This document shows, one piece after another, positions 1-11,235 of a stretch of 64,000 nt of DNA. Numbering within the stretch: the first letter of the stretch is position 1; every line of letters starts with the position of its first letter. The notes below the pieces were generated by a model. It saw nothing but the letters and a program-made list of their open reading frames with translations. It had not been told where the DNA came from and searched no databases. The DNA comes from Phlebotomus papatasi (taxonomy: Eukaryota; Arthropoda; Insecta; Diptera; Psychodidae), in the NCBI RefSeq assembly GCF_024763615.1, contig NC_077223.1, positions 17,112,001 through 17,176,000 on the forward strand, given 5' to 3'. Both the position numbers and the translations under genes were made by a program.

Positions 1-525
1 ATAGGAACAGAAAATTAATGTATGTATAAAATTGTAATAAGTCATTTTTATATTTCATTTTACGATTTTAATAATATAGTTTTCTAAATAATAATTAATA
101 TTGTCTAATTTTTTTTCTTAAATTACAAACATCACAAAATCTCTTTCTTTTTTGCCAATATTGTGTCACTTCAATTGTGGCTCCCATTGTCTTTGCTTGA
201 GAAGTTCTCCCGCCTTATCTTTTCCCTTATCTTTTCCTTGCCTGTCACCCAGTTAGTGTTTAGGTTTATATTGAAGAGTTCCATGGGTTGGTGTTCCAAC
301 CAGAAAAGTCACAGGACCTGCTAATTCGATAGAATGTCTCACTGCCATCCCAATTCAATTCCTTAATGTTGGCAAAGAGCTGCTGCCTTGATCTGTTCTC
401 CAGCTGGAAACTTGGATTGAAATCTGCCTTGTGTCAGAAACCTCAATCCATGCCCAGATGCACAAATTACACCCAATTTACATCCGAAAAAAACTTTCAC
501 TAAAACTGGGTTGGATACTTTTATA
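1..525. other. AT-rich intergenic stretch, nothing recognised
   Basis: I see no splice-consistent coding segment, RNA gene or clear repeat here. The longest open frames are short and lack codon structure or family resemblance. Confidence 0.5.
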
Positions 526-685
526 AGGGGAAGTGGGGCACTTTTGAATTGGGGCAGCTTTGAAATGGACCTTTTCTTCTATTTTTAAATAGAATAGAAC
601 CTTATCATAATGTAATTTAACTTCATAGTTGCTTTGTTCAGCTAAATTATATCTTGATAAGGCCCAATTCAAAGGGTGCCCTACC
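526..685. mobile_element. Short TA-type miniature element
   Basis: The left end GGGGAAGTGGGGCACTTTTG is matched in inverse orientation by the right end, which reads CAAAGGGTGCCCTACC. Both arms then carry GAATTGGGGC or its complement. The element is about 160 bp with no coding capacity. It abuts the next element and appears to share one TA with it at 686-687. The class (Tc1/mariner-like miniature element) is inferred from the TA flank. Confidence 0.6.
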
Positions 686-687
686 TA

Positions 688-1076
688 GGGGATATCTGGG
701 TACAATTAGCCAGAGGTAGAATTAGCCAGTGGATTTGTCTCGTTTCCCTTAAAATGTACATTGAGCAAAGTAAGTGGGAATACATCCCAATATTCTGTGA
801 AATATTTATAAGTCTGATTCCGTTATCCTACAATTTAGAAGCATTTTTATAAAATGGATATAAAATTGAAATTTTTGTACCCCAAAAATGGTTATATCTA
901 CCCAGGCCGGGGCACGTGTGGCCAATATGTCATACTTTTTTCATTATCCTCTCTCTCAGGAAAAAGTCAATGATTTTAGAGCTTTAAACTGAACGGTTTT
1001 ATACAGCCAGTCATTTTTCACAAATTTTGCGTGAAGAAAAGTTTCATTTGCTGGCTAAATGTATCCCTGTCTCCCC
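688..1076. mobile_element. TA-type miniature element with AATTAGCCAG subterminal motif
   Basis: The left end GGGGATATCTGGGTACAATT and the right end, which reads AATGTATCCCTGTCTCCCC, are inverted repeats. TA flanks both sides (686-687 and 1077-1078). AATTAGCCAG appears twice at the left and its complement CTGGCTAAAT at the right. It is 389 bp with no open frame of note. Confidence 0.7.
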
Positions 1077-1078
1077 TA

Positions 1079-2624
1079 CCTACTACTTTGTTTCTCAAAT
1101 TAACTTGTGGCTCGGCCAGTATTATTCCCCTGTTAAATTTGTATTATAAATGCGAAAAAGAGAATATGCTATTTGGGTAGTTGCGACAGATAATCTTTAA
1201 TGTCACTTTAAATGCTCAAAGACGATGGTAATTTTATTGCTCCACATTTTCACTGACTTTAAGTGCCGCTCACCTGAAAAAAAATCCCAGCTAAAAAAGC
1301 CTCTCTGCACCTTTTTAACCTCCACTCCCAGAGATCATAGTTTGAGAATCTTGAGAAATTGCTATCAGGACGAATGAGTAATTCGATGCACGTGATTGTG
1401 ATGATGTACCGGTCTTTATGATGCGAAATTTCCATTGAAAAGCAATTTTTCACGCTATCTTATCGATTTTCTCCCTCAATCGTGCTCTCCTCTAAAGAAA
1501 ATTCCCTGACAATTTGTGTAACATGGGTAACATGATGAGGCGTAGTGTCGAAGACACCTGCCCAGGAGTTTAAAGCGGTGAAAAAAAGGGTTAATAATTC
1601 ATGAATTAGAGTGCTGTCTCCCAGTGTTCCATTTAGTCACAACACTCATAGATAATGCTGAAGATTACACATCAAATTTGATGGAAATTAGTTCACAAAG
1701 TGTTTAATTAATTTTTCATTTAATGCGAAGTGCTATTTGTATTTGTGCGATGAGAATAAGCAATAGTATAGAATTATTTGTACATTATTTACCACCTGAT
1801 GTCTCCGGAGGCTCACTCACCAATGAAATATTCATATCACTGTAGGTATGTGATGCAATGACTTCAGGTGCTTGACTTTTGCAGAAAAATTATGGTTATT
1901 TGCCATAAATGGTAAGGAACATATCAAAAAGGGTCTTTTTGCGAATTTTAAAAATATCCTAGTGGACAAACTGTTTTTCTTTCAAAACTTGTAATCGCCA
2001 TTATTTCCATTTCATTCTGATACTCTTTCGTGTCAGGGATTATTGCTTAAAACGCCATCATTCGCATTGCAATGAAAACGATTCAATTGCACTTGATTTT
2101 CTTCATTGGCCATTCGTTATTCCAAATCACTTATCAAAAGCTAAAACTCGCGGTTGCAACTATGGGTGTTCAACAATAAAAGATAGAAAAGCAAGAGAGG
2201 GGCATTGTGGGCAAGGCAATGCCCATTCCGTGTATTCTTTCCCGCTAAATTATTCATTGGTAATTGCTATGAGCGCCATGAATACGGGAGAAAGAAATTG
2301 TAATTTTTTCCTACATCTTTTCATGTTGCACGATATTTTCTATGGATTTACAGTAAAACCTATGATTGACCACGACTATTAGATATAAATACATTCGTCT
2401 ATTTCCTCTCTGACAATCTTTAGTATTAGCTTTTTTTAAAAGGAAATTATTTAATTGGATGCATACCGGTGCTGCTGCTTCACTGAATCTTGTGATTTTT
2501 ATTTTACAACATTTATTTAACAACTATAAATGTCTTCCCAATTTCTAATTTTTTTATATTTGACTTTAAAAAAGAATGAAATGAATTTTTGTACTGTAAA
2601 AAGCAATTCTATGAATAAACTATA
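1079..2624. other. Intergenic, low-copy, nothing recognised
   Basis: Ordinary AT-rich DNA. I could not support any exon, RNA gene or terminal-repeat element. Runs such as TTAATTAATTTTTCATTTAAT near 1710 are compatible with homeodomain sites but prove nothing alone. Confidence 0.4.
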
Positions 2625-2626
2625 TA

Positions 2627-2857
2627 AGGTAAAGACCCTGTAGTCAGATGGTAGCTCAACTCGGCCACTGCATGAGGTTATTGATTCAATTTACTTCAAT
2701 TTGCTATTATATGGTCTAACTGGTCTAACTGATTATAAGATCTTATACATAAATGCAAATCAGTCAAAATTTCATAGATATTTACTACAAAACATTAAAA
2801 AATTGGTTAAATAAATTGGCCGAATTGAGGAATCAGCCAACTACAAGGACTTTACCT
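2627..2857. mobile_element. TA-type miniature element (AGGTAAAG ends)
   Basis: The left end AGGTAAAGACCCTGTAGTC is mirrored by the right end CTACAAGGACTTTACCT. TCAACTCGGCCA and TGGCCGAATTGAGG form a second matching pair further in. TA is present on both sides (2625-2626 and 2858-2859). It is 231 bp and non-coding. The right-hand TA also flanks the next element. Confidence 0.7.
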
Positions 2858-2859
2858 TA

Positions 2860-3717
2860 GGGGAGACTGGGGCAAAAAGTCACAAAACGGATATTTTATT
2901 TTTTTTTACAAGCTACCCGAGCACCTCCAAAATTTCTAATTAGCACAGTTTTATAGGAAATTTATTGCTCTACAACTCTGTGAAAGTCATTTTCTTCTAT
3001 TTTGTAAGGAAATTTATTTATCAGGCCGTTTTCTAAAAAGTAATTTTGTGATCATTCTCAAAAATGCTGGGGCAAATAGTATCAGGCATTTGAGTAAAAT
3101 ACCTAGATTACATATTTTCATAGGAAATTTATTCTTCTACACCTTTATAAAACACCGTTTTCTCTATCTGAGCGAGAAAAGTGCATTTTAAGCTATTTTA
3201 TAAAAAAACACACAAAAGACTGCAAATCGTTTGACCAATGCAAACAACAAGCGGCGACACATAGCATTGACGTTTCTTTTCATCGTAGGACATCAGAAAT
3301 TGTTTCGGTTTTTGTTACTTTTTGCTCAATAGTTTTTGTTACTTTTTACCCCAAGTGGCCATTTTTAATAAAAAGGATTTCTGGAGAAAAGAACCTTTGT
3401 GAAATTCTAAAATAGATAGCGGATTCGTATTCAAAGAATATCTAGATAGTTTGGGAAATATTCACCAGTGCATCAAATTTAATATAAGTAACTAATAAAT
3501 TGATATCTTCTGCACGGAAAATATTTTAAAAATTGGGCTAAAAATTTCGATATTTTTTATTTTCTAAATTCCTTGTTCAAATTCTAACAAACTTACGACA
3601 TTGAAGAAGGTCTATGGAGGCTATCTATGGAAAAAATTTTAAGACGCTATCTTATTTATTTTGGAAGATATTGAATTTTAATATTTTTGATTTGTGACTT
3701 TTTGCCCCAGTCTCCCC
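2860..3717. mobile_element. TA-type miniature element, GGGGAGACTGGGGC family
   Basis: The termini GGGGAGACTGGGGCAAAAAG and its inverse CTTTTTGCCCCAGTCTCCCC are flanked by TA. The interior (858 bp) repeats the motif GGGGCAAA and its complement at 3070 and 3349, and has no long open frame. The ends resemble the GGGGAAACTGGGGC families elsewhere in the window. Confidence 0.75.
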
Positions 3718-3719
3718 TA

Positions 3720-4290
3720 TCTATCAAAATTCTACATAATTCTGAATTATCATAAAAATTTTTAATGAAAATAAATCAAATTTCTTTAAGCAATCAAGGT
3801 AGAACGCATCAACAAGTAACTATCATAAATATCAATATTTTTATTTATTTATTTTTTAATTTTAAAGCAAGATAGCAAATAAAAAAATAAAAAAAAACAT
3901 GTTCAAATTCAAACAGGCACGTTTTTTTTTAAATTTTGTAATGCAAGCTTTTAATTTTAGCCTTATTTTAGTTAATAGCTTTTAATATTAAATTTACAAA
4001 AACTTACCGTTTAATCTTCAAAGTTACACATTTAACTATATTCTTGAAATAAATTCACTAACACATTTGGAATATAAGAGATTATAAAGAAAGAAATTAC
4101 AGTCAAGTGTGCTAATCCACTTAAAATAATATTTTTGTTTTTTTTTCCGTAATAAATATAGTCACTAAAGTAATATTATAGAACTATTCAAGTTTGAGAA
4201 AAGGCAAAAATAATATTTTTATCCATTAAATAAGTTAAGTAGGTTCGCGAAAAGACGACCCAGTTAGTGCATGTTGACTTATTTCAGTAT
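3720..4290. other. Very AT-rich spacer
   Basis: Dominated by A/T runs and low complexity. No gene or repeat with definable ends was seen. Confidence 0.4.
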
Positions 4291-4744
4291 TAGAGCAAAA
4301 TCACATTGACAGTAAAATGCTCACCGTCACCGTCAAAGCCCTAACTGTATTTCGTTGATTTACGCATTTTCATTACAATTCTTACACAAATTTTCCATTA
4401 CGATATTACCTTGTCTCATACTCGGTGGCACTAGGTGAAAATAGTATAAGAAAATTGAATAAATAAAGCGAAAATGCGATAAACGGTAAGCAAAAAAAAA
4501 AACTGTAGGATTTTTTTGCTACAGTGTTTCGTACAGTTTTTTTGCTCACCGTTTATCGTATTTTCGTTTTATTTCTTCAGTTTTCTTATATTATTTTCAC
4601 CTAGTGCCACCGAGTATGAGATAATGTAACACGCTAATTGAGAATTTGCGTAAAAATTACAATGAAAATGCGTAAATCAACGAAATACGGTGAGGGCTTT
4701 GACGGTGACGGTGAGCATTTTACTGTCAATGTGATTCTGCCCTT
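4291..4744. mobile_element. Long foldback element, near-complete palindrome
   Basis: The two halves are inverted copies of one another over almost the whole length. The left arm runs GAGCAAAATCACATTGACAG and onward, and its complement returns at 4717-4743. The centre near 4500-4540 leaves only a short loop (GCTACAGTGTTTCGT). Arms are about 215 bp each. A transcript crossing it would fold into a long hairpin. No coding capacity. Confidence 0.8.
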
Positions 4745-5639
4745 ATCATTATTTTATAAATTTTCATTAATATTTTAGATATTTTGTTTTTATATTTTGT
4801 TTCTGAATGAAACAATGAATAATTCTATGGATTTAGAAGAAGTAAAAAAGAATTTCATCAGTTCAAAAACAAGCGTTTAAGTAACACTCTTCGGAAAACG
4901 ATCCAATTACCCCACCTTACTATATAAGGAATCTAAAATGAATAAATGAGATGAAATTACAAAAACTGTAAGTGAATTTCATTTATTAAATAAAATTTTA
5001 CAAGTTTGTTTATTTTTTTTATAATCTTTCAATCTATCACCTCAAAATATCTGATAGATTAGCCCAAAAATGCAAAATTGTTTAAGTATTTTGTCAAAAA
5101 TAAATTAAAGAAAAAATATAAAGTGGTTATACATAGTCTTGAAAACTAAAAAACAACAGCATACATGTTTTCTCTATTTTTTTTAACAATAAAAAAATAG
5201 TTCAAGCTTCTAATAATATAAAATGCAATATTCAAGCAATGTTTTCTAAAATAATTATTTAAAATTTTCAAAAACTCAGCTGTTGGGATGGGACTTGGTT
5301 TTCGGAGAGATTAAAAAAAAAACTGACTTTGCGGTAGTCAAGATTCTTTAGAGTAGGTTCATCAGGAGTTAAAAATCTAAATATTTCTTAAGTAGTATAA
5401 TATTCGTTACTATTCCAAAGTAAGGTAAAAAACAAAAAGTATCCAAAAATCAGGTCCTATCGGTTGAGTTTGTTAAATTTTGCAATGAAAATTTCAGATA
5501 ATATTGCTCAAATAATGTATCGAAAAAGCAATTTTTGTCGAAAATGCAATGCAATGTGTAGAAACCATAAGAGCTGTAATATTTTTATTTTGTTAAATAA
5601 AATATGCCGATTCTTAAACTTCTTGACGCACTTAATCCC
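4745..5639. other. AT-rich intergenic stretch
   Basis: No exon-like or terminal-repeat structure recognised. Confidence 0.4.
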
Positions 5640-5643
5640 TTAA

Positions 5644-5775
5644 CCCTTTAAGGACGAGTGTAGCAAAAATTGGGGGTCAGAATGTATAGGTTTCTCTGAC
5701 TTTTTAGAGCAATACATACCTTTCGAAGGTCGTAGGATTTTTTTGGGACCCCAGTGTTCCAATCATTCTTAAAGA
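5644..5775. mobile_element. Degenerate TTAA-type (piggyBac-like) miniature element
   Basis: TTAA followed by CCCTTTAAGGACGAG begins the element, and TCATTCTTAAAG ends it. The 24111-24250 element has the same ends (CCCTATAAGGACGA and CTCGTTCTTAAAGGG). The right TTAA here is degraded (TAAT). About 130 bp, non-coding. Confidence 0.5.
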
Positions 5776-5785
5776 CTAATACATT

Positions 5786-6035
5786 CACTGAGAAAAAATG
5801 GGGATGCGATTTTTTTTTCCTCATAATGTTAACACTCTTTAGGTGTAAAAATATATCAACATTTTTTATGGTTAATTTTACAACTTTTTAAGGGTGAAAT
5901 TAACATGAAAAAGGGTAAATTTAATCCCTAATACACCTAAAAAGCATAATATTTACACCGATTTCGGATCAATACTACAGGGTAAAATAAACACTTCCGG
6001 AATGTAATTTTAACTTTTTCGGATTTCTCTCAGTG
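5786..6035. mobile_element. CACTGAGAAAAA miniature element, copy 1
   Basis: It begins CACTGAGAAAAAATGGGG and ends CGGATTTCTCTCAGTG. The inside carries TAACACTYTTTAGGTGTAAA and TTACACCGATTTCGG. The other copies at 45768-46022 and 55484-55735 are alignable by eye over their full length, which defines the family (about 250 bp). Confidence 0.8.
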
Positions 6036-8549
6036 TTCGACAGTGATAGTATAGATTAGACCGATTAGACAGTCAATGTTTCTCTACTCTGAATTGTAAA
6101 TATAGCGGCGATAATTTAGGTTTTTAGAATATTTCTAGTCCGAATTAGATTAGTATGAATGAGACTTAGTAGGTAACCGTTAGGATTTTACGGTTAATAT
6201 CATTCTACCCTTACTCTTTTCATTGAATCAAGGATAACTAACCCATACTAAATATGTAAGTTGACGGAATTCAATTATTTTTGCGTGTTAACACACCTTA
6301 ATACATTCATTTTTCCAAAATATCTCATTATAATAAAAACCTGCCTAATTACAAAAACTGCTCCGTAACTAAACTTGATTTAGAATTCGCTTCTAATTGC
6401 CAATTTTTTTCCCTTTGGGCTTGTGAAAGAGTGAATTAGTGGAAATTGGGAAAAATTCTTCCGAGTCACTCCTTAGAGTCGCCATGAAGGTCGATGACGA
6501 GGAGTTCTGAATATCCATTCACCTACACGATGAATTAGAAAATGAGGCACAAAAATGGAGTATCAGCATGGAAAAGAGTTTGTAGCTGGTGGAATATTGG
6601 GGGAAAAAAATTGCTTCCCTCCGGCAACGGGAAGGAAAGCGCGAAATGCGCCAGTGTCGACCATTGGCTGGGCCGAGGAAGGAAATTGAGCTACTCCGGA
6701 GGGTCAGTCCATATCCGCGTCCAATAAAACATGAGGAGGGTGGCAGCAAATGCTTGCGACTCAAAATTTACTTGGCTAATTCATTAGTATGAGCAGGGGT
6801 GCCATCGAGGGGTTGATAAATTCTGTTGTAGGTAATTCTGGCTGTGTCCAAAAATCAGAAGTTGTTCTTACTCTTGTGGCTCTCGATGAAATTGACCAAT
6901 TTGCTCTTAAGGGCGAAGGGAAAAAAACTACTTAAAGAAGCAGGAAAGTGGTTTCCACCTCAGAGGCAAATTTGTGGATATTTCAATGAGGAAGAAAATT
7001 AAGTCAATTAAATCTCTTCAGTGATTCCCATGTGGAATAATGAGAAAAAGCCCATTGGAGACTTTCATGTTTGAAGAAATTGCTCTGGGAAATTTTTGTG
7101 CTGTTGGCTCATGCTAACAAAAGCAATTTCTTATTCTTTCCCGTTTATTTTGGGAGTATCTCTCCCCAAAAAAGGCAAAAAGACGCGAGATATACCACAA
7201 AGGATAACTGATTTTCTCAGTAATTTGGGCACGCAATAACTCTGGTAAATGCCTTGCATGATCTTCATGGGCCTTCCTAAAAGCAACTCACCTTGTTTCT
7301 TTCTTTTTCAGCCGTGGTTACCTTTTTTTTCCTCCACATTCTCGAGGGAACCAGTGCGTCTTCCTCAACTGAGAAACTTTTCTAAAACACCCAAGGTATC
7401 AATTATTTTTTGACAGGAACCCCAGAAAGAACCTCATCTGCAACGGAATCGTCGGAGGTTGAGGGACAATTGTGAGACAATGTTTGTGTAAGAAGTGGCA
7501 GTTTTATTCCTCACCACAAAAGGCTATAATTTGATAATTGATCCAATTTCTATTTGCCAGGTGAAAAATAATATCCAGCGACAATCGATATCATCCTCTT
7601 TGGACAGTTTCATTTTTATTTCGAGGGATTGGAAAATTACAGAGTAAAAACGTTTCCCAAAAAAACGACCATTTGCACGGTGAATTTCTCCACCAATTAA
7701 TTAAGTATGTGCTAATACGGGCCACTTTTGAGGTCCAACATACCTTATCGGACCCTTGCAATCTCTGACGGGCAAAATGATTGCTCCCGGTCACCTTCCA
7801 GATGGTCAGAAGGCGCATCGTACATAAATATTCATCAGAAGAGCTCCTCGCGAGCTTTCGGCCTCCGCGCAAATCTCTTCCGGCCGCCAACGTGTTTCCG
7901 GCCCAGAGACACCATAAATCATGTACAAGACCACAAACAGATCACTCTTGCATGAGATTTACTCCCAAGACCCACCGGAGGCCAGCAATTAAAAGGTAAT
8001 TTATTAGGCAATGCACAGTCACCTTCTGACCAACACTCCACACAAGACGTCCTCCTCAGACTTGAACTTCAAAATAAGGATAAGACTAAGAAAAATTGCA
8101 ACTTAAATACAAGTAAAGAAAAAATGCAAAATTAATTAATTAACTATTTTTTTTTTAATTTAATAAGCGGAAAATAATGTAATAAGGGTTCGGCAAACCT
8201 AAAGCTTATGTATTTTTATTATTTTGAATTTGTATATTGTATAGCTAGTAATTTTTGAAATATTTGTCTGATTAAAAGGCATTTTTTGTAAAAGTATGAT
8301 TTAAAACAATATCTCTCCGAAAATTTTTATAAATTTAATATAAGAAATGTAATTTTAATAATTAGGTACGTTTCAGTACATTTTGCCACTTGATTTATTT
8401 ACAGTGAATTTTAATTAAAACTAAACCTACCAAGGCCGGTCAAATGGACCGGTTTAAAAACTTTTTAAAATTAACACACATTTAAAGGGTACAATGTCGC
8501 TATCGAACTTTATTAACTTCTTAAAATATGCTTGTAATATATTATTGTA
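6036..8549. other. Low-copy intergenic DNA with GC-richer islands
   Basis: Two stretches, about 6540-6760 and 7560-8000, are clearly richer in G+C than their surroundings and contain no miniature-element ends. Their overlapping short open frames on both strands resemble no protein I know. I read them as low-copy, possibly conserved non-coding DNA. Cross-species alignment would settle this. Confidence 0.35.
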
Positions 8550-10311
8550 CAAGGGGGAGATATTAGTGTCGGAAGTGGTGTACAGCTGAAAATGAAGTGC
8601 TTGGAAGTCTTTGGAAGTAGCAGTGCCTGAAAACAATCTGTCTAATTCGGAATTTTGCAAACTATACGATACTTTTAGCTCAGATTTTAAATTCAGGCGG
8701 CATAATAATTCGAAAAAGTTTGTTGAAAAGTTCGGTTATGATAATAAAATGGAGTAAATAACCTTAAAATGTAGTATCTTAATTTATAATTTACTTAATA
8801 TTCAGTTAAAGGTTATAAATTTATTCCCAAAATTCATTATTTATGAAAATTTTGTCTTTGCCATTACAACATAATTTTCTTTACTTTTGACAGGAGTTTG
8901 AAATACATATAATTGCTCGGAAATAATGATATAGCTATTTTAGTTGACTTTGAATCAATTTGATATATCATTTTTTTTCTTTTAACGTAAAAGTGTATGT
9001 CTTGTATGATTTGCTTAAGTTCGTAGGGCTTAAGGAATGTCGTTAAGGAGTATCCCGTAGGTTACCTCCACAATTCATGTTTAGTTTTTTGCTTTTACTG
9101 GTATGAATAAATTTTCTTACATCCGTTTAATGCTAGTATCCTTCAAATAAATCGATATATCCTTTGAAGAACTCTTACAAAATACGTAAGGAACGAAAAG
9201 GTGCCTTTGTGCTATTTAATGTTAGTCGAATTTTGGAAAGGTGTAAATAATAGACTTCCGCAAAAAGTATTTTGGGAGTTTATTTAGATCGTACTTAAAT
9301 CAATGAGTGACTTGGAAAATTAAGATATAAGGATTTATTCTTGAAAGGATCAACTTTATTTTAAACGGTCTCTAACATCGGTGGTATTATTGTAAGTATT
9401 CAAGTGGAAGAAAATTTATGGGTAATAATTGAAGAGATTATTAAGATTTTAGAATACAATAATTCGATCGTATTTCGCTATTTAGAAAAGCTTGGATGTG
9501 CTTAAAAGCTCGATACATCGTAGCCACATCTTTTCACTGAAAGGAGTAAGGGGAACTGTTGGAACTTTATGAACCGTATTACTGAAAATTATGGTACTTT
9601 TTGCTGGTGATCTTTTAACCCAAAGACATCTCTATCCAATTCCGGAGTACAGGATTTGCCGGATCTTGTGCTGTGGTTAAACGGATATGAAGTCTTTCGG
9701 ATTAATGGCAATTAAGTAAGAGCGTGTTGGAGCATGGAGTTTTGAGAGTAAGCTTAAAAAACATCTCAGTGATCTGACCACTGTCCTGTCGGATGATCTA
9801 TTTTTCAGAGTAACTTAAGAAACTTTTTCACATGTGACAAGAAAATTTTAACCGATGAAAAGTGATCAACTTTTGGAAAACAATTCTTTCTGTGGATATT
9901 ATCAAGAAATTTTTGGCCGATAATGTACTTCTGAAGTGCTAGATTATTTGTTGCACTCGTACTTTTGGTCTCTTACAGACTTTCCAAAACAGTTTCAATA
10001 AATTAGAAACGACAATACATTTTTTTAGAGAGTGTCTTTTCCAAAAGTAGCTTCGCTGGTCTCTTAAAAAATCCATAAAATGAATTCTTTTGGTAGACCT
10101 TGGTAAAGCCTTCTCAAAATTTTCATAGTTATTAAATAAATTAATAATTCCTAAGTGATGAGAAGTGCATAGGAGTGCAAGAAGTGCTGGAAGTATTGCA
10201 GCATTTTTGGTGAATCTTCCAAAATTCTGGAAGTGTAAAGGGCTTTTCCATACAAATTGTGGAAGTGTCTGGAAGTGGTGTACACATTTTCACCCTAATA
10301 TCTCCCCCTTG
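8550..10311. mobile_element. hAT-type non-autonomous element, copy 1
   Basis: The termini are CAAGGGGGAGATATTAG and its inverse CTAATATCTCCCCCTTG. Near both ends the motif GGAAGTG or AAGTGCTTGG recurs many times, as hAT subterminal transposase-binding repeats do. The flanking 8-mers (TTATTGTA and ATTTTGCA) agree at five of eight positions. The interior 9220-10030 is similar, in inverse orientation, to 20250-20900 of copy 2. No transposase frame remains in its 1.76 kb. Confidence 0.75.
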
Positions 10312-10830
10312 ATTTTGCAGTGTTTAAATTTTAATTCTTTCCTCCTTTCGAAGGAAAATTTGTGGAGTATCGCGGTCTGTCATTTGACCGAGAGCGCTAG
10401 AAAAACGACCAAAAACGGTTAGTAGATTTAGTATTAAGTACAAGATGGAATAACTAGTTAAAGTATTAGATCATAGCATTAAGGAAACCAGGCACAATTA
10501 TCCAGGGTAGAATTAAACAGTATGGGACAGTTTACCTTACTAAGAACAATGAGCAAATCACTATTTATTTAGAGTAAACTCCTCCCTCCCTAAATAAAAA
10601 AAATGAAATAAAATATAAAAACTAAAAAAATAATAATCTCTCCATAAAAAAAAATAAAAAAAAACATATACTTGTGTTATAAAAACTTTAATTGTCCGCT
10701 TTACTTTATTTTCATTTAATATTTAAGAAAATGTGAGAAACATGCTTACTATGTAAATTTTATATTTAGCAGAAATATAAATTTGAAGATTTAAGAAAAG
10801 ATTTATTTAAAATTTATAAGAAAAGACATT
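10312..10830. other. AT-rich spacer
   Basis: Low-complexity A runs around 10600-10670. Nothing else recognised. Confidence 0.4.
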
Positions 10831-11235
10831 AAGCTTAGGGGCTTCGGATGTAAGGCTTAGCTATATGGTTTAAGTGCTCTAATTTCTTATCAATCACGTT
10901 TTTTTGCAGAAAGTTTACTTAGAATTGGATGACCTAGGGGAAACTGGGGCACCATCAAACACTGGGTAGCACCAAACACTAATTTTTATTTCTAAACTAC
11001 TTGGATAATCTCGACCATTTCTTCAATGTACAAGCATCCCTATAGTGCCTATAAATTCCCATAGGCCTTGTCTTCAGAAGCCGACTATCTGATTAAAAAA
11101 TCACAGTGTTTGGTGCTACCCCGTGTTTGGTGGTGCCCCAGTTTCCCCTATAGGCTTTCAAAAAACAATAAAATTGCTCGCTATTTAGGATTTTGAAACC
11201 TTCGGGAACTAGGCTAAACCTCTAGTCTGAAGACC
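10831..11235. repeat. Repeat family X (inverse orientation), interrupted by a TA element
   Basis: 10831-10934 and 11151-11235 together are the reverse complement of the repeat at 13394-13604. Shared blocks include CTATATGGTTTAAGTGCTCT-like sequence and GGGAACTAGGCTAAACCTCT. The two parts are separated by the 10937-11148 insertion. A third copy is at 29830-30036. Confidence 0.65.
10937..11148. mobile_element. TA-type miniature element, GGGGAAACTGGGGCACC family
   Basis: The 212-bp element has inverted ends GGGGAAACTGGGGCACC and GGTGCCCCAGTTTCCCC, with TA on both sides (10935-10936 and 11149-11150). Just inside, GCACCAAACAC is repeated. It looks like an internally deleted form of 16197-17356, sharing the CAAGCATCCCTATAGT block. 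It is inserted into repeat family X. Confidence 0.85.
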
